From the NCBI GenBank assembly GCA_018894105.1, contig CM032123.1, positions 25,521,744 through 25,585,743 on the forward strand: 64,000 bases of DNA, written 5' to 3'. Shown in pieces: positions 17,060-28,099 of this stretch. The notes under the pieces are model-generated. The model made no database searches, was not told the DNA's origin, and saw only the letters and a program-made list of their open reading frames with translations. The stretch is from Jacaranda mimosifolia. Taxonomy: Eukaryota > Streptophyta > Magnoliopsida > Lamiales > Bignoniaceae. Position numbers and translations under genes: made by a program. The first letter of the stretch is position 1. The number at the start of each line of letters is the position of its first letter.

Positions 17060-17790
17060 AATATGTTATGGCTGCTAGCTGTTCGACTCCCTTATGAACG
17101 ACTATCCTCATACCAGCAAGATAGGCCTCGTACTCAGCTTTGTTATTGGTGATGGGATAGTCGGGCTTGATGGCAAAGTCATACCCTCAGCTTTGGGGGA
17201 GCACAGAGAAATGCTTGGTGGTTGAGACGTTCTGCTACAAAATTTGCTAATACTTGGGCTTTAATAGCGGTTCAGTACTCGAAAGTGATGTCAAATTCTC
17301 CTAGCTTGATAGCCCACTTCGTCAACCTTCTCAACGTGTTCAAATTTGACATTACTTGCTTCAATGGTTTGTTTGTCAAGACAACAGTAAAGTGAGATTG
17401 AAAATAGGACCTCAACTTCCGAGCTGCTATGACCAAAGCGAGAGCAAACTTTTTGATCTCCAGGTAATTATGTTATGGCCCTTACAATGCTTTGCTGCTG
17501 TCATATACTGGCCTGTGAGTGCCATGTATAGTCGAGACCAGAACGGAGCTGATTGCCACCGATAAGCCTGCTAGATAAATATGGAGGAACTCCCCAACCC
17601 CGGCTTGGCAAGCATGGGTGGTGCTGACAAATATTGCTTTAATTCGACTAGAGCTTAGTTGCGTTGCTATGTCTGTTGGAACTTCCTTACATTCATGAGA
17701 ATTTTGAAAAACGAAAGGCTTTTGTCAGCTAGTCAAGGAATAAACCGACCTAGAGCTATGATCCTTCTGACCAGCCTTTGCACTTCTCTC
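17060..17790 (-). pseudogene. Gypsy RNase H plus second RNase H-like segment
   Basis: The first part (about 17180-17560) encodes YLEIKKFALALVIAARKLR, then LTNKPLKQVM and LTKWAIKLGEFDI, the RNase H that normally follows Gypsy RT. Further along the element (about 17060-17170) it encodes ITNNKAEYEAYLAGMRI followed by VVHKGVEQLAA, which matches the core of a separate RNase H fold. Tat-lineage elements are known to carry such an additional archaeal-type RNase H. In-frame stops occur in both parts. Confidence 0.75.
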
Positions 17791-17795
17791 ACTAT

Positions 17796-18664
17796 CTAGG
17801 GTGGTAAGACATCTAGAATGGCCTGAATCTTTTGTGAGTTTGCCTCTATACCCCTTTGGCTAACCATATATCCCAAAAAAATTTCCCTTCTCAACCCAAA
17901 TGTGTATTTGTTGGGATTCAGCTTCATGCCAAATGCTCTTAGTATTGAGAAGGAATGGCTGAGGTCATCTACATGGTTTTGTTCTTTTTTTATCTTGACA
18001 ATCATGTCATCGATGTAGACCTCCATGGTCTGCGCGATCTCATTCTTGAACATAAAATTCACTAGTCTTTGTTAAGTTGCACCTACATTCTTGAGACCAC
18101 AAGGTATGACCAAAAAATAGTATAAACCATTGGAAACCACAAAGGTGGTCTTATCCCTGTCTTCAAGGGCCATAAGGATTTGATAATAACCTTAAAATGC
18201 ATCCATCTGCTCAAAAGATCGCAACCTGTTGTTGAATCAACTAATAAATTTATTCAAGGCAGTAGGTAAGGGTCTTTAGGACAAACTTTATTCAAATCAA
18301 TAAAATTATTATACATCCTCCGCTTGCTCTCATTCTTAGGGACAAGAACTACATTACAAAACCAAATAGGATCTTGAATTTCTACAATGTAGCCTGCTTT
18401 TAAGAGTTTGTTGACCTCTTCCTTGATGATCTGGCATCTTTCGACATTGAAGGTCCTGGTCTTCTGCTTGATCAACTTGAATGAGGGGTCCATATTGAGG
18501 TGGTGGACACTAATGCTGGGGTCAATTCCCTGAGCAGCTTCCCAGGCAAAGACATCAATGTGTTTCTCGAGGAAATCGACCATCAAGCATTTCTTATTAA
18601 GATTTATGGGCTCGAGCTTTATGGTCTTGAATTCTCCAACCAGTTCAGCCCTAGTTTCTTCCAA
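17796..18664 (-). pseudogene. Gypsy reverse transcriptase (degraded)
   Basis: The fingers/palm part (18254-18664) contains VNKLLKAGYIVEIQDP, WFCNVVLVPK and FIDLNKVCPKDPYLLP. The palm (17796-18062) carries the polymerase motif MEVYIDDMIVK with both catalytic Asp residues kept, then LNPNKYTFGL and FLGYMVSQRGIEAN. A frame break separates the two parts (about 18063-18253). The sequence is clearly of plant Ty3/Gypsy type. Confidence 0.92.
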
Positions 18665-18915
18665 TTTTCTCTTATTTCTATGCTGTCTCTCTTCGGGTCC
18701 ATTATTGGGACGTCCCCCAAAAGTTTCAGCTTGGGTTGAGTCTTCTACTCACTTGCCTCAATTGAGATAGTGTAGCATCGCCAGGCTTCCTTCATATTAC
18801 AAAGCAACTCCTAACATCTGTCGAAAACTTGACTTTGATGTGGTATGTCAAGATAATTGCCCTGAAGTCATTCAGTGTTGGTCGCCCAATTATGATATTG
18901 TAGGCAAATGGCGCA

Positions 18916-19290
18916 TCACATGAGTGTCCTCCTTTTGGACGTTTCACCGAATGAGGTAGACAAATCTATGGACCCTTCAGGAATGATCTTGGATCTTCCA
19001 AATCTGACTAGAGGGGTACGAAGTAGCTCAAACTTTAGCTTTCCCAGATTTATCTTTTTTAATGTTGACAAGAAAATTATATTCGCTGAACTACCGTTGT
19101 TAACTAAAACCTTTCTAACCTCGAAGTTCACAATCTTGACTAACACAATAAGGGAGCAATCTAGCTTACTGTCAACTCCTTGATACTCGATGTGCGAGAG
19201 GTCAAAATCAAAAAAAGAGATGGGTTCTACACTGGTGGAGAGTTGGAAAATTATTTCGACTGAAGAAGATTTAGTTGATTCTAATCTCAT
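18916..19290 (-). pseudogene. Gypsy aspartic protease (active site lost)
   Basis: The retropepsin-like segment reads RKVLVNNGSSANIIF, where family members read VDNGSSADI. The catalytic Asp of the D-S/T-G triad region is replaced by Asn, as is a following Asp. It lies between gag and RT in the expected order. Both changes are G-to-A on the coding strand. Confidence 0.82.
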
Positions 19291-19689
19291 TTGGTTCTAC
19301 TTTCTGGCTAATTTGGAGTCTTCACCTATCAGTCCCCCTACAATAGTATCAATCACGCCCCTGAGAGGTTTTTGCGGATCATTAACTGGCTTCTGTCCCT
19401 TGTCTTTTTTATCTTAAGCTGACCGACCTTTCTCTATGGGGAGTCTAGTCGGTTGGGCCCATCTCTTGCCTGGATTTCTTCTCGACAAATTTCTTTAGAT
19501 GTCCTTATCGAATAAGCCTCTCAATCTCATCATGCAGATTGAAGCAATCTTCAGTATCATGCCCTTTCTATCTATTAAAGTGACAATATTTCTTTAATCT
19601 CTTCATGGCCCCAGTTTCAGTCAACTTCCTAGGCTTTTTTAGGAGGTTGTCATATTGGATGGCAAACATAACCTCATTCATTGCAGTAT

Positions 19690-20750
19690 TCAATAGGTGT
19701 AGTTGTGAAACCTTTTGATAGGATAACGATAACCGTCTTTGTGTTGCCTATCATCTTTCTCCTTAGCCTTCTTCTTCTTATTGTTAAGGTTGCCATACTT
19801 TAGTCTGTTCATGTCTTCCTGGGTCATATACCAGTCTGTAAGGTCGCATAGCTCTTCCATCGATCTTGGTCTCTCCCTGACCAGTGCATTAGCGTACTTC
19901 TTATGTCTGAGACCCAGGAATAACACATCGATTAGGAATTTGATTCGAGGACTATCGATTTTTAGCACTTTGGTGTTAAATCTGGTGAAGAAATCCCGAA
20001 TAAATTCTCTCTCATTCTATTTCACTATATGCAAACAAGTGTCCTCCTACTGGCAAACTGATAAAGGAATTTATCATAAAGTTGATCATAAGAGAAAATT
20101 GATGCTGGCTCCAACTTAACAAACCAATTAAGTACTATGCCCTGAAAAGTGGTGACAACATCTTTGCATAAATGTACTCATTGTGCTCATAGAGTTGCAT
20201 CATGTGCTCGAACTGGAGCAAGTGCTCATTCGGGTCGGTTGAGCCATCATATCGAGGTAGACCGATCAAAACTTTCACGTCAATGGCTATGTGCTCGTCG
20301 ATTATCTCCTGGACAAATGGTGATTCTTACTTGCGGTGAATTCGGGGCACCCTGTCATGTTGAAGGTTTTTTTCTATGTTTCTCCTCGAAATCTCCTCGA
20401 GGTGTCTGTTCAGCTGCTGTACTTAGGGAGAAACTCTTTCCCATTTCTCTCAATTAGCTTGCAACATATTTCTATTCAATGGAGGTCTCTGTCGCTCGAC
20501 CCTATCGCGCTACTGGGCTCGAATGGGTCTAGCAAATGGATCTATAGAATCAACCACTTCTTCACGGGGAGGCGGATAGGTTTCTTCTTGTGGAAACTGA
20601 CCTGGATTTTCCTCACGTTGAATAGGGAGGCATCTTGTCTCTTGTCTCACCATATCTTCCTTCGGGGGCCTTTCCTCATACTGTGAAGGATGGGGGGTAG
20701 CACTAGCAGCTAGTCTTGGCTGGTTATACTTGTTAAGGGTAGCTAACAAC
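19690..20750 (-). pseudogene. Gypsy gag (degraded)
   Basis: This gag region is in several frames. The N-terminal Pro/Glu-rich part is at 20510-20749 (PPKEDMVRQE, EETYPPPREE). The capsid-like part, with stops, is around 19980-20330. A conserved stretch follows at 19690-19968 (VLFLGLRHKKYANALV, PRSMEELCDLTDWYM). A Lys-rich tail leads toward a CCHC-like region. It starts downstream of the PBS, as expected. Confidence 0.78.
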
Positions 20751-20957
20751 TGAGCTAAAATATGAGTTGATATCTATTCACTGATTGACTGCATAAGTTG
20801 GGGCATGGTCAAAGTTACCACTTGTTCTTGTTGGGAACTGGGTCCAACCACATCGTATTCTTGCTGGGGACGAGGAGGAGAGGTTGGGGAACTTCTAGTC
20901 TCCTCTATCTCTGAAATAGCTCGCCTTGTGTTTGTTATTTTTCTTAGTCACGAATTC

Positions 20958-20981
20958 TAGATTCCCACAGATGTCGCCAAA
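20958..20981 (-). other. Primer binding site of the Gypsy element
   Basis: Directly next to the 5' LTR on the minus strand, the sequence tttggcgacatctgtggg matches the common plant Gypsy (Tat-type) post-LTR motif TTTGGCGCCGTCTGTGGG with two changes. It fixes the LTR boundary at 20982. Confidence 0.75.
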
Positions 20982-21802
20982 TGATGATAGTATGATATGT
21001 TTTCTGGTATACTAGGCCCTAGCCCAATGTGATCGACCATAATAGAAGTCTGAAGAGAGTATTTATATATAGTGGGGTCAAATCCTGCAACCAATAAGAA
21101 ACATCAGGCTTGCCAAGGAGCCTCGACTAAGGCACTCTGACACTTAACTTAGTATTTAATCGACCAAAAAAGAGAGCGACAGAGTGAGGTCTTTGGTGAT
21201 AATGAACATACCTTGCTGAAGGGTAGTAATAGGGTATTATAGTCTCTCTTGAGAGGTTAAGATGTCAATGATGCCCTTATTTATACAGAGAGGGCCTTTG
21301 TCCTTATTTGAGGACCTTTAGGTCTTCTTTCTTTTGTGTACTTCTTCAGGTGGGGCCTCCTTCTATTCTTCAGGACATGGCGTTATGGTGGAGGTACGCT
21401 CTGCAGAATGGCGGTACAGTGGAGGCATGTACCATGAATATGGAGGCACGCCGCCTATCAAAACATTTAATGTGGTAAAGTTGTGGTTATGGCACATTTA
21501 ATGCGATTGTGATTAGTGGTGTGGGATTGCTCTATGTTACTCCAAGCGACCTCCTAGGGTTGAGATGTTTCCTTGTCTGCAAGTCATCTACCTACACTCT
21601 AGTTGAGATTATGGAACTCTGTTGGATCCAAAGGTCTTTCTAGTTAAGGGCTGAATGGTTATTCTCGAGCTGATCGACCACACTCTGGTCGACGACAGGG
21701 TGTTGGTAATCGTGTTGGCGAAATGGCCAAATGAGGATTTAGGCCTGGTCGATTAGCTGGTCGGTTATTAGTGGGTTGGGCCTATTGGGCTATCACATAT
21801 TG
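20982..21802 (-). repeat. 5' LTR of the Gypsy element
   Basis: This is the partner of 10879-11691. The boundary at 20982 is set by the adjacent PBS. The outer boundary is at 21795 if the exact 5-bp duplication catat (10874-10878, 21796-21800) is used, or at 21802 if the internal LTR alignment is followed. Confidence 0.88.
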
Positions 21803-22650
21803 TATATATATAAAGTTATATACATATAAAAAATTATATAAATACATATATGTATGATATATATATGTATATAAAATTATTTGTAACATATCTATATATA
21901 TAATATATATATAAATATTTTTCATTTTTTTGTTTAATCTAAAATTAAATAATTTTATATTTATGAAATATATAACATACTTATATAAACTAAGTACTAT
22001 TTAATATTTATACAATTATATATTCATGCATATATATAAAAATATCAAAACTAAACAATTTCATATTTATAAAATATATAAAATATTTATATAAATTAAA
22101 TACTATCTAATATTTGTAAAATTATATATACACACACATATAAAATTACATACATATAAAAAATTATATCAATACATATATGTATAATATATGTATGCAT
22201 ATGAAATTATTTATAACACATCTATATACATATATATAAAATATATATTTCTTTTTCTTTTGTTTAATCTAAAATTAAATAATTTTACATTTATGAAATA
22301 TATAACATACTTATATAAATTAAATATTATTTAATATTTATACAATTATATATACATACATATATATATAAAATTATCAAAACTAAATAATTTCATATTT
22401 ATAAAATACATAACATACTTATATAAATTAAATACTATTTATTATTTGTAAAATTATACACACACACACACACATATATAATTATATACATGTAAAAAAT
22501 TATATAAATACATTTATGTATATAAAATTATTTATAACATATCTATATACATATATGTAAAATATATATATTTCTTTTTCTTTTGTTTTATCTAAAATTA
22601 TATAATTTTATAATTATGAAATGTATAACATACTTATATAAATTAAATAC
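21803..22650. repeat. AT-rich tandem repeat array inside the MULE
   Basis: A unit of about 325 bp recurs: the landmark taatctaaaattaaataatt is at about 21934 and 22264, with a variant at 22586. Within each unit a diverged half-copy (aaaactaaa(c/t)aatttcat) sits about 112 bp downstream, so there is a higher-order structure. Runs of TATA, CACA and ATAC are embedded. The array continues on the left of the Gypsy element and again at 23932-24150. Confidence 0.7.
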
Positions 22651-23160
22651 TATTTAACATTTTTCTTCAATAATTATCCTTTGGGAATCTTTTGCTTTAG
22701 CTTTGTCTTTTGAAATAATTGTCCTTCAAGAATCTTTTGCTTTTCTGGCTGTGCCACTTTTGCTTTGTCTTTTGACAGAATAACCACTACTTTTGTCTTC
22801 TATAATTTTTCAGACTTCAAAATATTATTTTAGAATCTGAATAATTATCTTCATCACTATTTCTGTCATAATTCGAAGAAGTCATCATCTATTTCTTCAA
22901 GATTGAATGTTGGCACATCATCATCTTTATTCTTTGGGGTTCTTTCATCAGGCAGGGATTTTTCTTCTTGACTGATTCTTTTTGTAATTCAGCCATAAGA
23001 GACATCATCTCTTGTGGAGTAGTTGCTTGAGCAATTGCAACTTGCAATTGTTGCTTTGTCATTTGAAATTGCTCTTGGTCCTTTGACATCTATTTCTTCA
23101 TGAATTCAAGATGTTGTTTAATCCACGTCTGAATTACTAGAATTTTGCAATTGTCTTGAT
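22651..23160 (-). other. Non-repetitive segment in the MULE, possible captured fragment
   Basis: This segment departs from the surrounding AT repeat. On the minus strand it encodes a 66-residue Gln/Lys-rich ORF (22889-23089, with TPQEMMSLMAELQKES). A Lys-rich stretch with two copies of a K-I-P/L-x-G motif lies at 22670-22760. I do not recognise a family. It may be a captured gene fragment, as in Pack-MULEs, or an older insertion. Confidence 0.3.
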
Positions 23161-23171
23161 TACTATTTTTC

Positions 23172-23831
23172 TAGTGTTTGAAATTGGACCATTTATTGAA
23201 CCAAAAAACTTATCAATTCATGGTTCATTAGTTCAACCGTTGGTCAAACTATAATTGAACTGCAATTGAATTGTGATGTCATAATTATGTAATATATATT
23301 GTATATTTTATATATTACTTAAAAGTTAATAAAATATCAAACATAAAACATAAAGAGTCTAAATTATATTGTTCAATTTCATAAGCTAGAATTTCTTGGA
23401 AGAGACAGCTAAGAGCATATAGGTTGGGTAATGGATTAAAGGTTTCTACCTTCTAGCAGGATTAAAAAATTAGAATGTTAGATTTGATTTGGGGCTTTTA
23501 TTTTGTAGATTTATTTGAGTGTTTCAATCTTTTAACTTTTTAAGATATATCTTAGCTTTGGAGTTTCACATTATGCCAAACAAAATAAAAAAAAGTGTCA
23601 ATTATGCCAAAAATTAAAGGGAAGAAAAGAAAATAAGTGAACCAATCCAATTTTCATAAATCGTGAACTGTTCAACAGTTCAAACGGTCCGACCGTCGGT
23701 TCAGATGTTTTTCACAAAATAGGAAGGTTTTATTTGTTTACCAATTTTTATTCAAAATCAGATCTGTTCGTAGGTCGACCGCCGGTTCAACCGGTCCGAT
23801 CGCCCGGTCCAGTCCGATTTTTTAAACAGTG
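23172..23831. mobile_element. hAT-type non-autonomous element, copy A
   Basis: The element is flanked by an exact 8-bp duplication tatttttc (23164-23171 and 23832-23839). The termini are imperfect inverted repeats, tagtgtttgaaattgg on the left and ccgattttttaaacagtg on the right. Inside the right end is a GC-richer zone with ggttcaaccggtccgatcg. It is the same family as the element at 55335-56053, and no transposase is present. Confidence 0.8.
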
Positions 23832-23931
23832 TATTTTTCCAACACTTGATTTTTGCTCTCTTGGCCAAACAAGGAATTCTATTTAACTTTGTAATGAAAG
23901 GCTCCATCATCAATATCCATGGACATTGAAA

Positions 23932-24130
23932 TTGTATGCATATATATATATATATATATAGAATTATCAAAACTAAATAACTCCATATTTATAAAATATA
24001 TAACATATTTATCTAAATCAAATACTATATAGTATTTATAAAAAATTATATACATTCATATATATAAAATTATATATATGTATATAAAATTATTTATAAC
24101 ATATTTATATACATACATTATATAATATAT
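23932..24130. repeat. AT-rich internal repeat of the MULE, right part
   Basis: This starts with an (AT)n run (23938-23960) and repeats the aaaactaaataactccatatttataaaatata unit found at about 22044 and 22377. It belongs to the array interrupted by the hAT insertion and the segment before it. Confidence 0.6.
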
Positions 24131-24440
24131 AAATCCCCCTTTCTTACCCACCTCCCACAAAATACCCACGGTAGGCTGAAAAATAGCCAGATCTGGCCAA
24201 GTCCGCTGAACGACCGCCATGGCCATCTAGCGGTGGTGGCTGTTCTTTTTTTTTTTTCCCTTTTATTTTCTAACGCCATGGCAATTCTTTTTATTTTTCC
24301 TTCTACATTTTTAATGCACCACTGTCGTAGGCAATTGATTGCCGGAGGTTGCAGGAGCCAGCGGCCACTAAAAGGATCTAGTCAGATCTGGTTCGCATGG
24401 CTGCCTGGTAGCCTTGGTCATGGCTGCCATGGCAACTAAT
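24131..24440. other. GC-richer patch in the MULE interior
   Basis: This is markedly less AT-rich than its surroundings. It has ccagatctgg, ccgccatggccat and ggctgccatggcaac motifs and a poly-T run. A 68-codon ORF (24233-24439) has no recognised domain. It may be captured host sequence; no function is claimed. Confidence 0.35.
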
Positions 24441-24855
24441 GTGTGTGTATATATAATATAATACTATATTATATTTATAATATATGTTATATAATATTGA
24501 TAAATATATTATAGTATATATGTGATATGTTGTATCTATATGTATATAAATGTATGAATATTTTTTTTATATATTTTTTTATAAATATTTAAGTATTATT
24601 TCATCTAGACCATTCATTTAAACAAAAAGATCCAACGGTTGATATAATAAGGGCATAATAGTTATTTTATATATAAAAATCATAACAACTCGCATAAAAT
24701 GACGCGTGCACTTCACTCATGGTCTCAAAGGTTTTTCACTGCATTTTCAAAAACATGTGGTGGTTTTTGACCTTTTTTTTTTTTTAATAACCAAGGAATA
24801 AATCGCCATATCTGTGTTTTAGAGAGGGTTAGATTAAATTTTTCCCATTCATCAA

Positions 24856-25350
24856 TGTCATTAGGATCAAATGTTGTGGAAATTTAATTATTAATAATTG
24901 TAAGTGAGAAAACATGCCTAAGAAACAACTAAAAAGAAAATTTATAGGATGAAGAATATGTAAAGGTATAAAAAAATGTAAGCTGTACTAGTATGTTTGA
25001 TCATTGAGAGTTTTTTCAATATAATTTTTATTTTTATTAATTTATTAAATGCTATTGAAAAAACCACATATTCCTTGTTGTGTTTTCAAAAAATAATAAT
25101 TTTTTTAATTTGAGCTTATTATATGAAATGATACTAAGATATGATTTTTCACATACAACAAAATGTGTGAGAAAATTACGCATGATAATTTTTTATTTTT
25201 ATGTAAAACATGTTAAGAATACATAATTCTGCTCAACTCAAATCGACTCCATTCGTCCAAAAGTTGTTGATTGCAAATTTTAATCAATAGTGATGATTTA
25301 ATAATATTGAAACCTACCATCTTCAAGTTGTATATATATATATATATATA
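24856..25350. other. AT-rich intergenic DNA between MULE and CACTA end
   Basis: No coding potential or repeat structure is seen except an (AT)n microsatellite at 25330-25350, directly at the CACTA end. Confidence 0.55.
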
Positions 25351-25599
25351 TACTATAAGAGAACAGGTTTTCAGAGATGGGAAAATCTAACTTTTCCATC
25401 TCTTAACTAACATTGGGATGGAATTTTCAGTCTCCCAATCTGTGGAAAAAATAATACATCAATAACTTTTTGAGACGAAAATCTTCCGACTCAAAACCAT
25501 CAAACAAGCAATATGATGATTTAGTTTACATGGTGAATTCATTTTTAATTATGTCTTTAATCTATCATAAATCCATCTCTAATTTTGTTAGAATTCTAT

Positions 25600-26175
25600 G
25601 ATAAATATATTTCTAAATTCATCTCTAATCTGTCTTAAGTGCATCTCTGAAAGTGTGTGTTTGATATTGAAATGTGCTTTATCCTGTCTCAAATTCGTCT
25701 AGAACTTTTTTCACAATTCCATCAACAAATATGTCTTTAAATTCATCTCTAATATGTCTTAGATCCATCTTTAGATATAACTTCTTAATGTACAAATTAG
25801 TCTCTAAATTGTCTCAAATCTATCTTTATTTTTATCGTATGTTCGTTGATACATATGTCTTTAAATCCATCTTTAATGCATCCAAAATCCATCTTTAAAT
25901 ATAACTTCTTGAGATTCAATTTCGTCTCTAAATTGTCTTAAATCTATCTTTATTTTTGTCATATTTCCATCGGTAAATCTGTCTTTAAATCCATCTCTAA
26001 TTCATCTTAAATCCATATTTAAATATAACTTCTTGATATACACATTCGTCGCTAAATTGTCTTAAGTGTATCTTTTTTTCATCATATTTCTGTCAGTAAA
26101 CATCTTTAAATCCATCTCTAATCTATCTTAATTCCATTTATAAAAGTACCTATATAAAATTTAAATTCTGTCTTT
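25600..26175. repeat. Subterminal tandem repeats, about 124-bp period
   Basis: The motif tctttaaatccatctctaat recurs at about 25733, 25857, 25981 and 26101. Between copies come conserved segments for aaatataacttcttga and tctctaaattgtctta. Short CATCTCTAAT and GTCTTAA motifs are spread in between. CACTA elements carry such subterminal repeats as transposase binding sites. Confidence 0.8.
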
Positions 26176-26519
26176 AATTTGTTTATAATTTTGTCGTATT
26201 CTATCAACAATTTTGTCTCTTATTTCATTTACAATAATAATTTATATTTCAATTTTCTCAAAATTCTTCTTTAAATTTGTGTCTAATCATCATATGTAAT
26301 GCTAAAATAAAAAAAAACCCTTACATACAACTATGATAATATCATAGAAAGCAATCAAAGATATAATATTAGTGAAGAAGAACCTCATAGCATTCAAAGA
26401 AGAGGATGAGGGAAAGCATTACAAAAAGTGCCATACATTAGGAGTTATAATATAAAGAAGTATCATAGTATGATATAAATAGCTTCTAAAAGATTAAGTA
26501 TAAATATACAGACAACATT

Positions 26520-26990
26520 TAAGAACTACTTCCCACCAAATTGTTGTGGCTCTTGTGCTCTAGGTCTGCCAGGATGTAGTGGTTTGTGTACCCCACATCT
26601 TGAAATATTTTTTCTAGTATCACTTGTAACATTTCTTCTATTTTTCTGCCCTTCTCAAGAGCATGTTTAGGCCTCGATCTTTCCTCTTCCCTTTCATTTT
26701 TTACCTCTTCATCTTTTTTTTAGCTTATTCCTCCATCTTAACATTAGTAGCATGCATATCTTCCACTACTTTTGATAGCTCAACGATATTGTTATCAATG
26801 TCAAAGCCAATATGTGATTGTGATGCGCTGTTGTTTTGTATTCTCTTAGAAAAATGGTTCATCCTGATTCCATATACTCATCCTTTATATTGGCCATCAA
26901 TCATTTCACAATAATCTGAAAAATTAAGTGCAAGCTATGTGGAATGATTATGCAATTCCTTTTGGCTCTGTATTCATCCTACACAAAAAG
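26520..26990 (-). pseudogene. C-terminal fragment of TNPA-like transposase
   Basis: The minus-strand reading frame includes SQSHIGFDIDNNIVELSK, then VVEDMHATNVKMEE, a stop, Lys-rich coding, then ALEKGRKIEEMLQVILEKIF. The helical, charged composition fits the coiled-coil tail of plant En/Spm 'Transposase_24' proteins. Assignment relies on the more conserved upstream part at 28.1-28.7 kb. Confidence 0.45.
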
Positions 26991-27420
26991 TAATATATAT
27001 GTAGAAAGTTAGATATAACTGCAATATTTTTGCATAAAAAGAAATTGGATAGAAAAATAAACATTTAGCTTTAGCTTCCATACGTATTACGAGTAAGAAA
27101 CCTATATCAATTTCTTGGTGAGCTAACATATAACACTCAAGAATGATTTATTAACAATGTCCAAATTGAGAACTAGTTACATTACTTTACTATAATAAAT
27201 AAAAAACTTCATAAGCAATGAGAACTTGAGTTCAATTACCATTATTTGAAGTCAATGTCAATCAGGTTAGTTGTCATGTATAAAATGTTATTATATAATA
27301 TATTCTATAGATAGATTAATATAATCTAGATTACGAACCAAAGTACATTTTGGTGCTCCTGGTTGTTTCTAATAATCACAATTCACAAAGTAGAAAAAAG
27401 GATATGCTTAGGCTTGGACA

Positions 27421-28034
27421 TAGGGATGGCAACGGGGTGGGTCTTTCAGGACCCGGGACCCGCCCCGCCTAAAAATTGAGAAACCCAGGACTCACCCCGC
27501 CCCGCTCCTCTTTGGACCCGCCCCGCCCTACCTTAGGACCCGGACCCGGCGGGTTGGACCCGCCTAACCCCTTTTTTTTTTTTTTTGTATTTTTGTGTAT
27601 ATATTTTTTTACCTTCTTTTCTTCATAATCACTTGAATATGCATATTTTTCTCTAGTGAGTATCGAGTTTGAAAGAATAAAATTGAAACAAATTTAAAAA
27701 AAAAAAAAAAGCCCTAATTTTCTAATATAGTATTATAACATAATAAATACTTATACTTATATATAATATATATGTTATATGTAATATAATATATAATATA
27801 AATTATATATGTAATATATATGTTATATATAATATAAATATATATTATATAATATAATATAGGATGGGATCGGGGCGGGTCCACCAAGACCCGTAACCCG
27901 TCCCGGACCCGGGCGGGTCTTCATAATCAAGACCCGCTACCCGCCCCATCCCCATTTTTTTCACCCCAAACCCGCCCCATCCGAGGCGAGTCCGGGGCGG
28001 GGCCCCGGTTTACCCGAACCCATTGCCATCCTTA
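27421..28034. mobile_element. hAT-type MITE with GC-rich arms
   Basis: An exact 8-bp duplication cttggaca (27413-27420 and 28035-28042) flanks termini tagggatggcaacgggg and cccattgccatcctta. Both arms are rich in GGGACCCGCCCCG-like sequence, while the core (27560-27860) is nearly pure A/T. It is inserted between the two TNPA-like fragments of the CACTA remnant. No ORF of its own is meaningful. Confidence 0.88.
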
Positions 28035-28099
28035 CTTGGACATGCACACATATCCAAGAGTGTGTGGGTATAATCTGCATTATAAAGAATGGTGTGAAA

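Larger units (their letters stand above)
10879..21802 (-). mobile_element. Ty3/Gypsy LTR retrotransposon, Tat-like, with an antisense extra ORF
   Basis: The element is about 10.9 kb with gag-pol on the minus strand, inserted into the AT-rich repeat of the MULE. In element order it has: 5' LTR (20982-21802), PBS, gag, protease, reverse transcriptase, RNase H, a second RNase H segment, integrase, an additional ORF on the opposite strand, PPT, and 3' LTR (10879-11691). A 5-bp duplication catat fits the ends if the right boundary is set at 21795. Many in-frame stops and visible differences between LTRs mark an old, inactive copy. The order and the antisense ORF fit the Tat/Retand lineage. Confidence 0.88.
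10573..24846. mobile_element. Mutator-like element (MULE), non-autonomous, host of nested insertions
   Basis: An exact 9-bp duplication attcatcaa flanks the unit (10564-10572 and 24847-24855), the size typical of Mutator-like elements. The ends are diverged inverted repeats: both start GGG, and both carry GGCGATTTA at offset 39-40 from the end, with weaker similarity further in. Without the 10.9-kb Gypsy insertion and the hAT insertion at 23.2 kb, the element would be about 2.7 kb. Its interior is AT-rich tandem repeat, a short unassigned segment (22650-23160) and a GC-richer patch (24130-24440). No mudrA transposase is seen. Confidence 0.7.

Noticed and set aside
20149..20686. Plus-strand ORFs of over 100 codons near the 5' LTR
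   Set aside because: They are shadows of the minus-strand gag region.
25600..26175. Regularly spaced repeats as a CRISPR array
   Set aside because: The repeats are diverged, the whole 124-bp unit is repeated including the spacers, and the context is a plant CACTA end.
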